NCBI RefSeq assembly: GCF_008107445.1
Contig: NZ_VSLD01000001.1
Span: 186,001-250,000 of the forward strand
DNA from: Arthrobacter echini
GTDB taxonomy: Bacteria; Actinomycetota; Actinomycetes; Actinomycetales; Micrococcaceae
Direction of reading: 5' to 3'
DNA length: 64,000 nt
Below, in pieces: positions 50,049 to 58,612 of this stretch (the stretch's first letter is position 1; each line of letters begins with the position of its first letter). The translations under genes and the position numbers were made by a program. A model generated the notes under the pieces. That model saw nothing but the letters and a program-made list of their open reading frames with translations. It ran no database searches and was not told the DNA's origin.

Positions 50049-51572
50049 CTAGAAGAACCCGAGCTTGGATTCCGAGTAGCTGACCAGGAGGTTCTTGGTC
50101 TGCTGGTAGTGATCGAGCATCATGGCGTGGTTCTCGCGACCGATGCCGGAGGACTTGTATCCTCCGAACGCCGCTCCCGCCGGGTATGCGTGGTAGTTGT
50201 TCACCCACACGCGGCCCGCCTGGATCTCACGACCCGCACGGTAGGCAACATTGCCGTTCCGGGACCAGACACCGGCACCCAGGCCGTAGAGGGTGTCGTT
50301 GGCAATCTCCATGGCCTCTGCGTAGTCGTCGAAGCGGGCCACCGACACCACCGGGCCGAAGATCTCCTCCTGGAACACCCGCATCCTGTTCGTTCCCTCG
50401 AACACCGTGGGCTGAACGTAGTACCCCTCGGCAAGATCGCCGTCGAGCATGTTCCGCTCACCGCCGATGAGCACCTTTGCGCCCTCCTGCCGGCCGATGT
50501 CCATGTAGGAGAGGATCTTCTCCAGCTGGTCGTTGGATGCCTGTGCACCCACCTGGGTCTCCGTGTCCAGCGGATTCCCCTGGACCATCTTCTCCACCCG
50601 GGCGATCGCGTCCGACATGAAGGAGTCGTAGATGGAGCCCTGGACGAGCGCGCGGGACGGGCACGTGCAGACCTCACCCTGGTTCAGCGCGAAGAGCGCG
50701 AAGCCCTCGAGGGCCTTGTCGTAGAAGGAGTCGTTGCTCTCCGCGACGTCCGCGAAGAAGATGTTCGGGCTCTTCCCGCCGAGTTCCAGGGTGACGGGGA
50801 TCAGATTCTGGCTGGCGTACTGGCTGATGAGCCTGCCGGTGGTCGTCTCGCCGGTGAAGGCGATCTTCCGGATCCGCTTGCTCGAGGCGAGCGGCTTTCC
50901 CGCCTCCACGCCGAAGCCGTTGACCACGTTCAGCACACCCGCGGGGAGGATGTCGCTGAGCAACTCCATGAGGACGAGGATCGATGCCGGCGTCTGCTCG
51001 GCTGGCTTGAGCACCACGGCGTTGCCTGCGGCGATCGCCGGCGCCAGCTTCCAGGTGGCCATGAGGATCGGGAAGTTCCAGGGGATGATCTGCCCGACGA
51101 CGCCGAGGGGCTCATGGTAGTGGTACGCCGTCATGTCCTCGTCGAGCTGCGACAGGCGCCCCTCCTGAGCGCGGATGGCACTCGCGAAATAGCGGAAGTG
51201 GTCGATGGCGAGCGGGATGTCGGCAGCCAGGGCCTCCCGGACCGGCTTGCCGTTGTCCCAGGAGTCCGCGACCGCGAGCATCTCCAGGTTCTCCTCCATG
51301 CGGTCCGCGACGCGGTTCAGGATGGAGGCTCGTTCCGCGACGGAGGTCTTCCCCCATCCCGGAGCCGCTTTGTGGGCTGCGTCGAGGGCCAGTTCGATGT
51401 CCTCGGCAGTACCCCTGGCAACTTCGCAGAAGACCTTGCCGGTGACCGGCGACATGTTCTCGAAGTACTGGCCCTTCAGGGGCGGCACCCATTCACCGCC
51501 GATCCAGTTCTCGTACCTGGACTTGAAAGAGACTTTCGATCCGTCCTGGCCGGGCTGGGCATAAACAGTCAT
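50049..51572 (-). CDS. NAD-dependent aldehyde dehydrogenase (ExaC/AldA-like)
   Basis: A 507-residue class 3 aldehyde dehydrogenase; oxidises acetaldehyde and other aldehydes to acids. Catalytic glutamate in [14 protein letters not shown], the catalytic cysteine within [17 protein letters not shown]-binding [13 protein letters not shown]. Start codon 51572. Followed by DUF779 (co-transcribed). An acetaldehyde-type role is suggested by the neighbouring GAF-domain regulator and by homology to ExaC. Confidence 0.93.
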   Translation of the reverse strand: MTVYAQPGQDGSKVSFKSRYENWIGGEWVPPLKGQYFENMSPVTGKVFCEVARGTAEDIELALDAAHKAAPGWGKTSVAERASILNRVADRMEENLEMLAVADSWDNGKPVREALAADIPLAIDHFRYFASAIRAQEGRLSQLDEDMTAYHYHEPLGVVGQIIPWNFPILMATWKLAPAIAAGNAVVLKPAEQTPASILVLMELLSDILPAGVLNVVNGFGVEAGKPLASSKRIRKIAFTGETTTGRLISQYASQNLIPVTLELGGKSPNIFFADVAESNDSFYDKALEGFALFALNQGEVCTCPSRALVQGSIYDSFMSDAIARVEKMVQGNPLDTETQVGAQASNDQLEKILSYMDIGRQEGAKVLIGGERNMLDGDLAEGYYVQPTVFEGTNRMRVFQEEIFGPVVSVARFDDYAEAMEIANDTLYGLGAGVWSRNGNVAYRAGREIQAGRVWVNNYHAYPAGAAFGGYKSSGIGRENHAMMLDHYQQTKNLLVSYSESKLGFF

Positions 51573-51695
51573 TGTCGAACTCCTCGGATTCCGCGGGTGA
51601 GGGACATGTACAGTCCACTGACCACAGCGTAGAAGCCGGATGGTTGCATCGACGTTGCATGGACACCGGAACGGTGATCCCGGTGCGGGCTCCGT

Positions 51696-53495
51696 TCAGC
51701 CCTCGTTGCGGGGTGCCACCGACGGCGCACCGGGCGTGGACGGGCCCACTGGCGCAGGGTCAGGGCCCCGGGAAGGATCGGTTTTGCCCGAGGCCTCCCC
51801 CGGTAGCGCGTCGTCGTCGCAGGCTGTCTCCTCGGCGCCGTCGGCATCCACCGGTGCATCCGCGGCCGGTACTCCCGGGACACTCGCGGACTCTCCGCCG
51901 GGCGCAGGGGTCGCGGGCACCGGCTCGGTACCTGCCTCTGCCTCCACCGCGGGATCGGGGCTGCACGCCAGGTCCGTTCCTGCCTCGGGAACGACCTGCG
52001 GCTGCACGACCGGGTCTGCCGGCTTCGTGGTCTCGGTCGGCTTGGGCGCGGGAGCCTTGGGCGGCTCGGGCGCGGTCGTCTCGGGCGTCGTCGGCTCCGA
52101 CTTCACCGGGGGCTTGGTCGTCTCGGTCGGCTCGGGTTTCGTGGTCTTCGTCGGCTCGGGCTTCTGGGGCTCGGGTTTCGTGGTCTTCGTCGGCTCGGGC
52201 TTCTGGGGCTCGGGTTTCGTGGTCTTCGTCGGCTCCGACTTCGGGGTCTCGGGCTTCGTGGACTTCGTCGGCTCCGACTTCACCGGGGGCTTGGTGGTCT
52301 TCGACGGCTTGGACTGCGTTCTCGATTCCGTCGTCCCGGACGATTTCGGCTTCGCGGTCGCGGACGGCCTCGCCTGCGCGAGCGCCTCCTGCCGCTTCAC
52401 GACGGGCTTCGACGGCTCGGACGACAGGTTCACGGCCGAATCGGGCTCGGGCGCCGCTGCGGTGGTAGATGCCGATGCTCCCGCGACGCCGCTCGAGCGC
52501 GTGGCGGCCGGGACCCGGGGTAGCTGGGTCGGGAGCAGCCCGCGCAGCTCACTGCTACCGGCGCCGAGGACTGGCTGAAGATCGAGGATCGGCGGGACAG
52601 CGCCAAGATCTGCGCCGAACACCTGATCGGACCGGGTGCTCGACTGGGCCCAGGCCGGGACGGCGGAAACGCTGGAACCGCCGGGTGTGTAGTCCTTCAT
52701 CACGCCAGGACGGGCCCGATGAGTCGCGGGGACGTAAGTCCAGCCCACCGGGTCCACGTGCTCACCGTCGAGGATTGTCTCGAGATGCAGGTGGCAACCT
52801 GTTGACGATCCGCTGGTACCCACCTCTGCGATCGGATCGCCGCCGTCGACCACATCGCCCGTTTCCACCGAGATTCCCTGGAGGTGGTTGTACGTGGTGA
52901 TGAGGCCGTTGCCGTGGTCCACCTCGACGCGGTTGCCGCCACCCCACTGGTGCCATCCGACACCGCGTACTGTCCCTGCATCCGCCGCGTACACCGGGGT
53001 GCCGCAGGGGGCTGCGAAGTCCTGGCCGGTGTGGAGCTCTCCCTCCTCCGCCGTGATGGGACTCGTTCGCGGTCCGAAGGGCGAGGTGGGGGTGAGTTCG
53101 CCGAGGGGGGCGAAAAGCGTGCCCGCGAGAGGCCGCTGGACGGCAGTGGAGATGTCGGTGAGGAGTGGTGCGGTAGCAGCGGAACTGTCCGCCGACGGCG
53201 CCACCTCCCGCGGCTTCGTCGCATCGAGCGCATCGGCGTAGCGGAGGGGAACCATCAGGGAGGAACCGACCGAGCCCGTTGCCGACAGCGCGTCGTCGAG
53301 CCCGAGAAGGGAGGAGTCCGTCTGCACGGAAGCCCGCGACATGGCATCGGCGGCCTCCCACGACTGCGGGACGACGCCCTGGAATCCGACGAAGCACACG
53401 ACCATCGCGAGGCTCGCGTTCATCTTCGTGCGGCGTACGCCTCGGCTGCGCCCCGGCACCCTCGCCATGCTCCGGTGCTTTCCAGCCTGCGTCAC
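51696..53495 (-). CDS. Secreted M23-family peptidase with Pro-Lys-Thr repeat tail
   Basis: A 599-residue secreted protein: N-terminal basic stretch and a single hydrophobic helix (SLAMVVCFVGFQGVV), then an M23 zinc peptidase domain at about residues 170-260 with HTGQDFAAPCGTPV (His/Asp) and GCHLHLETILDG (HxH). The remainder is low-complexity, with tandem 13-residue repeats of the type KPEPTKTT. It probably cleaves peptidoglycan cross-links and is cell-wall-bound or secreted. GTG 53495 follows AAGGGGATC. Leader of about 110 bases with a multi-stem fold. Confidence 0.85.
   Translation of the reverse strand: MTQAGKHRSMARVPGRSRGVRRTKMNASLAMVVCFVGFQGVVPQSWEAADAMSRASVQTDSSLLGLDDALSATGSVGSSLMVPLRYADALDATKPREVAPSADSSAATAPLLTDISTAVQRPLAGTLFAPLGELTPTSPFGPRTSPITAEEGELHTGQDFAAPCGTPVYAADAGTVRGVGWHQWGGGNRVEVDHGNGLITTYNHLQGISVETGDVVDGGDPIAEVGTSGSSTGCHLHLETILDGEHVDPVGWTYVPATHRARPGVMKDYTPGGSSVSAVPAWAQSSTRSDQVFGADLGAVPPILDLQPVLGAGSSELRGLLPTQLPRVPAATRSSGVAGASASTTAAAPEPDSAVNLSSEPSKPVVKRQEALAQARPSATAKPKSSGTTESRTQSKPSKTTKPPVKSEPTKSTKPETPKSEPTKTTKPEPQKPEPTKTTKPEPQKPEPTKTTKPEPTETTKPPVKSEPTTPETTAPEPPKAPAPKPTETTKPADPVVQPQVVPEAGTDLACSPDPAVEAEAGTEPVPATPAPGGESASVPGVPAADAPVDADGAEETACDDDALPGEASGKTDPSRGPDPAPVGPSTPGAPSVAPRNEG
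52091..52295. repeat. 39-bp tandem repeats in the M23 gene tail
   Basis: A 39-bp unit (beginning GTGGTCTTCGTCGGCTC) is repeated at 52141, 52180 and 52219, the last copy diverged; each encodes 13 residues of the Lys-Pro-Glu-Thr linker. The flanking 28-bp sequences at 52091 and 52268 (beginning TCGGCTCCGACTTC) also match each other. Confidence 0.85.
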
Positions 53496-53528
53496 GAAGA
53501 TCCCCTTTTGGAAGTGCATTCTGCGGTG

Positions 53529-53605
53529 ATCCGGACCAGCAGGCAGCATTGCCCGCCGGGCACATCGGCCACCGGATACAACGGTAGCCCCAACGTGGTC
53601 CGGAT
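53529..53605 (-). ncRNA. Three-way-junction leader RNA candidate upstream of the M23 gene
   Basis: On the minus strand ATCCGGACCA (53605-53596) pairs perfectly with TGGTCCGGAT (53538-53529), closing a domain with two internal hairpins: GGCTACCG with CGGTGGCC (53589-53582 and 53574-53567, 7-base loop) and TGCCC with GGGCA (53562-53550). A -10-like TAGAAC (overlapping the upstream stop codon) ends about seven bases before the closing stem, so the mRNA would begin with it. Fold is by eye. Confidence 0.5.
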
Positions 53606-53614
53606 TGCGATGTT

Positions 53615-54976
53615 CTATTGCGGTTCGGTGACAAACTTCGGCGAATCCTGAGCCTGCCGGGGCGCGGACAGTTCCGCGGTCAGCCGTTCCACGTGGGCGA
53701 CGACGGCGCCCCTCCTCGGGGAGCGTGGAGGCAGGACCCTCAAGGCCAGTTCCCAGGCCTCGGTGTCGTCCTCTGCCTCGGGAAGTGCCAGGTACTGCAT
53801 CACGGCGTCCGGCGCACCATCACTGAGCACAGCATCGCGCAGCAGGGTGGACACCTCGCTGCGCAGGCGCACGATCGCCGGAGCCTGGGACCGCGGTAGG
53901 ACCGGACCCCGGTAGATGCCGAGCGCCGTCCGGTGGGCTCCGCGCCGCAGATAGCCGAGGACCTGCATCGCATCGACGACGAGTTCACCCGGCAACCTGT
54001 ACGGCCTGGACTGGGTCACCATCTCGGCACCGCAGGGTACCAGCACCTTCCTCAGTCGGAGCATCTCCGCGCGGACGGTCACACCCGCCGCATCATCGGG
54101 GTAGACCATGGCGGCGAGCTGCTCCGCCGTGAGCCCCTCCGGGTGCAGTGCCAGGAGTGTGAGCAGTTCGGCGTGCCGCAGACTCAGCTTCACGGAGGCT
54201 CCACCGACGTGCACCACGCCGAGGTCACTCCCCAGGATCTGCAGACTGTTCCGGTACAGCGCTGTGGAGGAGCGGGCCCTTCGGGACGTCCGCCCACCCG
54301 CGGGCTCCCGGCTCGTCAGGCGGTGGATCTTCAGCTGCGCCTCGGCTGCGGCCACCGCCGCCTCCACGAGCGAGAGGGTCTGGGGAGCCACGGCATCGGA
54401 GGAGCCGGTGATGTCGATGACCCCGAGCACCGTCCCCGAATCGGGGTCGTGCAGCGGCACAGCCGTGCAACTCCAGGGCCGTGCATCCGGACTGAAATGC
54501 TCGGCCCCAGCGATCTGGACGCTGCACCCGAGCGCCAGGGCTGTCCCCGGAGCACTGGTCCCCACTGTGGCCTCCGACCAGTCGGCTCCCGCCATGAAGA
54601 GCATGCCCTCGGCACGTCGGCGTAACCCACGGTCACCCTCGACCCACAGCAACCGGCCGTTCTCGTCGCCGACCGCCACGAGAAGACCGGCGCGAAGGCT
54701 CGGCTGGACCAGCAGCCGGTCGATGACGGGCATGACCGTGATCAGTGGATGGGACTGGCGGTACGACTCGAGTTCGTCATCCGCGCAGAAGAGGTGCGCC
54801 TGGGCGGTCGAGGGGTCCGGGAGGAACGACAGTGATCGCAGCCAGGACTGCTGGACCACACTGCGGAGATCTCCCTCGACCCGTCCCTGCCACAGGGCTT
54901 CATGGGCGGCGAGCGCCGTGCGCTGCAGCATCTCGGAGGACAGCGCCGCAGCGGCGACTGAACGGGACGGCGACAT
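53615..54976 (-). CDS. GAF-domain transcriptional regulator with C-terminal winged helix
   Basis: A 453-residue regulator. N-terminal helical region with QQSWLRSLSFLPDP, a GAF-like domain at about 80-210 (GSDLLVAVGDENGRLLWVEGD, GTSAPGTALALG, FSPDARPWSCTAVPLHDPDSG), and a C-terminal winged helix at about 245-350 (LSLRHAELLTLLALHPEGL, VTVRAEMLRLRKVLVP). This is the AcoR-type sensor layout, but with an OmpR-like DNA-binding end and no sigma-54 ATPase domain. It is upstream of the M23 and aldehyde dehydrogenase genes and may activate the latter. ATG 54976 is preceded by AAGCGGA; GTG 54982 is possible. Confidence 0.8.
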   Translation of the reverse strand: MSPSRSVAAAALSSEMLQRTALAAHEALWQGRVEGDLRSVVQQSWLRSLSFLPDPSTAQAHLFCADDELESYRQSHPLITVMPVIDRLLVQPSLRAGLLVAVGDENGRLLWVEGDRGLRRRAEGMLFMAGADWSEATVGTSAPGTALALGCSVQIAGAEHFSPDARPWSCTAVPLHDPDSGTVLGVIDITGSSDAVAPQTLSLVEAAVAAAEAQLKIHRLTSREPAGGRTSRRARSSTALYRNSLQILGSDLGVVHVGGASVKLSLRHAELLTLLALHPEGLTAEQLAAMVYPDDAAGVTVRAEMLRLRKVLVPCGAEMVTQSRPYRLPGELVVDAMQVLGYLRRGAHRTALGIYRGPVLPRSQAPAIVRLRSEVSTLLRDAVLSDGAPDAVMQYLALPEAEDDTEAWELALRVLPPRSPRRGAVVAHVERLTAELSAPRQAQDSPKFVTEPQ

Positions 54977-55039
54977 CGACACTCCGCTTCGTGGTCTGCT
55001 CCACGGAACGGCGTGGGGCAGATCACAGTCTAGCGGGGG

Positions 55040-56461
55040 CTACTCACCGCGGGAAATGGCCACCATGTCCTCGCGAGGTACGAGTTTCACGCGCTCGCGG
55101 ACCACTTCGGCATTACCCGAGGTGTTGACGAAGTTCGCGCCGAGCTTCATCTCGTGGCTGTCGAGCTTCAGCCACCCGCTCCAGGTGGTGTAGCGCACGC
55201 CTCGCTCCTCCAGCAGCGCCGTCACGGCTGCTTCGGAAGGCTCCTCGGCGGCAGGCAGGTTGAGCCGGTCCTCGAGCAGGAAACCGATGGTCTCGAGCGC
55301 GTCGCCCTTCGTGTGGCCTATCAGGCCCACCGGTCCGCGCTTGATCCACCCGGTGGCGTAGAGACCGGGCACGGGCGCGCCGGACTCGTCGATCACCCGT
55401 CCGCCTGCGTTGGGGATGACACCGCGCTCGGCGTCGAACCCGATCTCCGGGAGCTCGGACCCGAAGTACCCGATGGCGCGATAGACGGCCTGGACGGGGT
55501 AGTCGAGCATCTCCCCGGTGCCGCGCACGCTGCCGTCCCCGGTCAGTTCGGTGCGCTCGAACCTCATTCCGGCAACCCTGCCGGGGGTCTCCGCCGAGTC
55601 GTGGATCTCGACCGGCGAGTGGAGGAAGTGCAGGTGCAGTCGACGCGAGGCGCCGGTCGGTTCATCCTCGACGAGCCAGTTGGTCAGGGTCTTGACCATC
55701 GTCTTGGTCTGGTTGTTCGAGGCGATCTGCTGCTCCGAGCCGGCGTCGAAGTCGAAATCCTCCGGGTAGAGGACGATATCGACGTCGCGGGAGTGGGACA
55801 GTTCCCGCAGTTCCAGCGGGGTGAACTTGATCTGGGCGGGGCCGCGCCGCCCGAAGACGTGCACATCCGTGACGGGCGAGGCCCGCAGCCCGGCATAGAC
55901 GTTGTCCGGGATCTCCGTGGAGAGCAGATCGTCGGCATGCTTCGAGAGGATGCGCGCGGCATCGAGCGCCACATTGCCGTTCCCGATCACTGCGATCTCG
56001 GTGGCGTCCAGCGGCCAGTCCCGGCTCACATCAGGGTGGCCGTCGTACCAGGACACGAAGTCGGCGGCGCCGAAGGAGCCCTCCAGCTCCACACCCGGAA
56101 TGGGAAGATCGGCGTCCTTGATGGCGCCGGTCGCGAACACCACCGCGTCGTAGAAGCGGCGGAGGTCGGAGAGGGTGAGATCCCGTCCGTAGTTGACGTT
56201 GCCCAGGAAGCGGATGTCCCCCCGATCCAGCACCTTGTGAAGTGCGTTCACGATGCCCTTGATACGTGGGTGATCGGGCGCCACCCCGTAGCGGATGAGG
56301 CCGTAGGGCGCCGGATACTGATCGAACAGGTCGATGCTGACGGCGAAGTCGCCACCCTGCACCTCGTTGGATTTCGTCAGGATGTCGGCAGCGTAGACAC
56401 CCGCCGGACCCGCGCCGATGATCGCGACCCGCAGCGGTCGTCCCGCAGCTGAGGTAGACAC
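55040..56461 (-). CDS. fprA: NADPH-ferredoxin reductase FprA-type flavoprotein
   Basis: A 473-residue FAD/NADP reductase of the adrenodoxin-reductase family, passing electrons between NADPH and ferredoxin. FAD motif VAIIGAGPAGVYAADIL at the start; NADP site AVIGNGNVALDAARIL; GRRGPAQIKFTPLELREL and the conserved GLIGHTKGDALETIGFLLED. GTG 56461 follows GAAGAAGG by about eight bases. It diverges from the RarD-like gene over about 185 bases. Confidence 0.92.
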   Translation of the reverse strand: MSTSAAGRPLRVAIIGAGPAGVYAADILTKSNEVQGGDFAVSIDLFDQYPAPYGLIRYGVAPDHPRIKGIVNALHKVLDRGDIRFLGNVNYGRDLTLSDLRRFYDAVVFATGAIKDADLPIPGVELEGSFGAADFVSWYDGHPDVSRDWPLDATEIAVIGNGNVALDAARILSKHADDLLSTEIPDNVYAGLRASPVTDVHVFGRRGPAQIKFTPLELRELSHSRDVDIVLYPEDFDFDAGSEQQIASNNQTKTMVKTLTNWLVEDEPTGASRRLHLHFLHSPVEIHDSAETPGRVAGMRFERTELTGDGSVRGTGEMLDYPVQAVYRAIGYFGSELPEIGFDAERGVIPNAGGRVIDESGAPVPGLYATGWIKRGPVGLIGHTKGDALETIGFLLEDRLNLPAAEEPSEAAVTALLEERGVRYTTWSGWLKLDSHEMKLGANFVNTSGNAEVVRERVKLVPREDMVAISRGE

Positions 56462-56646
56462 TGAATAGCCTTCTTCCCGGTGGAACTGCTCCCGATGGAT
56501 ACCGTGACGCGTACCAGGCGCACAGTCACCTATTCTAATTGCCGTCCGGCGGCACCTGCCAAAATAGTGGTGGGTGTCTCCTCGACCCGCCCACCGCACC
56601 CCGACACCTGCGGGAATAAAGCGTCGAGGCCGATCGTTCAGCTCTC

Positions 56647-57612
56647 GTGAGCAGAACAGAGGCAAGACCCCAACGCCCGGCGAGAAGCGAAAATTCCCTG
56701 GGCATCCTCTTCGGGATCAGCGCCTACGGCCTCTGGGGTCTCCTCCCCCTCTACTTCATCATCCTGGCGCCGGCCGGGCCCGTGGAGATCGTGGCGAACC
56801 GTGTGCTGTGGTCGCTGGTCTTCTGCGCCCTGCTCCTCACGGCGATGCGCTCGTGGCGGCCGGTGCTGACGGCACTGCGTACCCCGCAGATCGTCGGGCC
56901 GCTCACCCTCGCGGCCATGCTGATCGCGGTCAACTGGCTCGTCTACACGTACGGCGTCACCTCGGGCCAGGCTATCGAGGCCTCCCTGGGCTACTTCATC
57001 AATCCGATCGTCTCCGTCCTGCTGGGCGTACTCGTCCTCCACGAGAAGCTGCGACCCCTGCAGTGGACCGCCATCGGGATGGGCGTGCTCGCCGTGATCG
57101 TCCTCGCGGTCGGCTACGGATCCGTCCCGTGGATCGCACTGACCCTGGCGTTCTCCTTCGGCACCTACGGCTTCGTGAAGAAGAAGGTGGGCTCCAGGGT
57201 GGACGCCGTCTCGAGCCTGAGCATCGAGACGGTCGTCCTGGCCCCCATCGCCGCCATCGTCATGCTCTGGCTCTCCTCGACCGGCGCCGCGACCCTCACG
57301 AGCGAGGGCACGGGGCACTTCTGGATCATGGCCGCCTCGGGTGTGATCACCGCGGTCCCCCTGATCTTCTTCGGGGCCGCTGCACGCAGACTGCCCCTCA
57401 CGACCATCGGAATGCTCCAGTACCTCGCCCCCGTGCTCCAGTTCCTCCTCGCCCTGCTGGTCCTCCACGAGGAGATGCCGTTCGAGCGGTGGATCGGCTT
57501 CGGACTGGTGTGGGTGGGTCTGGCCCTCCTCACGATCGATATGGTGCGGACCGTGCGCCGGCAGCCCCGACCCGCGAGGAAGCCCGTGCCTGCCCCGGCC
57601 GCAAACTCCTGA
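56647..57612 (+). CDS. rarD: RarD/EamA-family transporter
   Basis: A 321-residue EamA protein with ten helices. Start GISAYGLWGLLPLYFIIL is the RarD hallmark; NRVLWSLVFCALLL and VTSGQAIEASLGYFINPI follow. Chloramphenicol-sensitivity/drug-metabolite permease family with unknown substrate. GTG 56647 is the apparent start. Divergent from fprA. Confidence 0.88.
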   Translation: MSRTEARPQRPARSENSLGILFGISAYGLWGLLPLYFIILAPAGPVEIVANRVLWSLVFCALLLTAMRSWRPVLTALRTPQIVGPLTLAAMLIAVNWLVYTYGVTSGQAIEASLGYFINPIVSVLLGVLVLHEKLRPLQWTAIGMGVLAVIVLAVGYGSVPWIALTLAFSFGTYGFVKKKVGSRVDAVSSLSIETVVLAPIAAIVMLWLSSTGAATLTSEGTGHFWIMAASGVITAVPLIFFGAAARRLPLTTIGMLQYLAPVLQFLLALLVLHEEMPFERWIGFGLVWVGLALLTIDMVRTVRRQPRPARKPVPAPAANS

Positions 57613-57645
57613 CCCCGTGAACGCGGAGGTGCGGCCGATCGCCTG

Positions 57646-58488
57646 TCAGCGGGGGGTGCGCACCCAGTCCCGCGGGACGACGACCATGGGGACGGGCAGG
57701 GCCCGCAGCATCTTGTTCGCGGTGGATCCCAGGAAGATCTGACGATTCTGGGCGAGCCGGCTGGAGCCGACGATCACGAGTTCGCCCGCATCCCATTCGA
57801 TGTCGTCGATGGCCTCCTCGATGGTGCGGCCGTGCGCCACCGTGATGGACGCCTCGTGGCCCTCGGGGAGCTGCTCGACGGCGCGGGCCAGCACCGACTC
57901 CGCATGCTGGTGCGCCCTGTTGATGGCTTCGCCCGAGTCGGAGGCCTCATGCACATCGAGCGCCACGAGCGAGATCAGGCGCAGCGGAAGGCCGCGCCGC
58001 GCAGCCGATTCGACCGAGACCTCGAGCACCGACTCCGCACCTGCGCGCGTTCCCACCGCACAGGTCATGCGGGTGAATGCCGCGCGGTGCCGGTAGCCGC
58101 GTGGCGCGAGAGCCACCGGGACGCTGGAGCTGTGCAGCACCGCGTTCGCCACGCTGCCCACGGTGAAGCGCCGCAGCAGACCGTTGCTGGACGCGCCGAT
58201 CACGATCAGGCCGGCACCGATGTCGTTCGCCAGCTCCACCAGCCCCGCGGCGAAGGAGTCCGCGAGGCGCACGTGCGTGGTGACCTCGACGCCGTCGGGC
58301 ACGTTCTCGCTCGCGCGATCGAGTGCCTCCTGTGCGCGGACCCCACCCGGGGCCACACTGCCGTCCTGCGGCCAGTCGAGGACGGTGACAAGATCGATGC
58401 CGGCCGACTGGGTGACGGCCAGGGAGGTCGCCAGCTCCAGGGCATCCCTCCCGCGATCATTCTCGGTATAGCCAACGACGTAGCGCAC
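57646..58488 (-). CDS. Universal stress protein, two-domain
   Basis: A 280-residue tandem UspA protein. Each half has the ATP-binding pattern: LIVIGASSNGLLRRFTVGSVAN in the first and LVIVGSSRLAQNRQIFLGST in the second, with the S-S/T-G-x-G-like loop. 124 bases after the permease gene, same strand, so possibly part of the polyamine transcript. It is 50-60 percent like the Usp at 60130 by eye. Confidence 0.88.
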   Translation of the reverse strand: MRYVVGYTENDRGRDALELATSLAVTQSAGIDLVTVLDWPQDGSVAPGGVRAQEALDRASENVPDGVEVTTHVRLADSFAAGLVELANDIGAGLIVIGASSNGLLRRFTVGSVANAVLHSSSVPVALAPRGYRHRAAFTRMTCAVGTRAGAESVLEVSVESAARRGLPLRLISLVALDVHEASDSGEAINRAHQHAESVLARAVEQLPEGHEASITVAHGRTIEEAIDDIEWDAGELVIVGSSRLAQNRQIFLGSTANKMLRALPVPMVVVPRDWVRTPR

Positions 58489-58612
58489 GGCGACTTCCTC
58501 TTCCTCGATCAGTGGCGGCCACGGCAGAACGATGACGAGCCGCAGAGTCGGTTCACTCTAGCGCAGCAGCCGGCCCATGAACCGCTGATCGGGGCGGCTG
58601 CCACGCCGGCAG

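Noticed and set aside
53529-53605. ydaO/c-di-AMP riboswitch
   Set aside because: The conserved junction sequences of ydaO RNAs are not seen; only the location resembles them.
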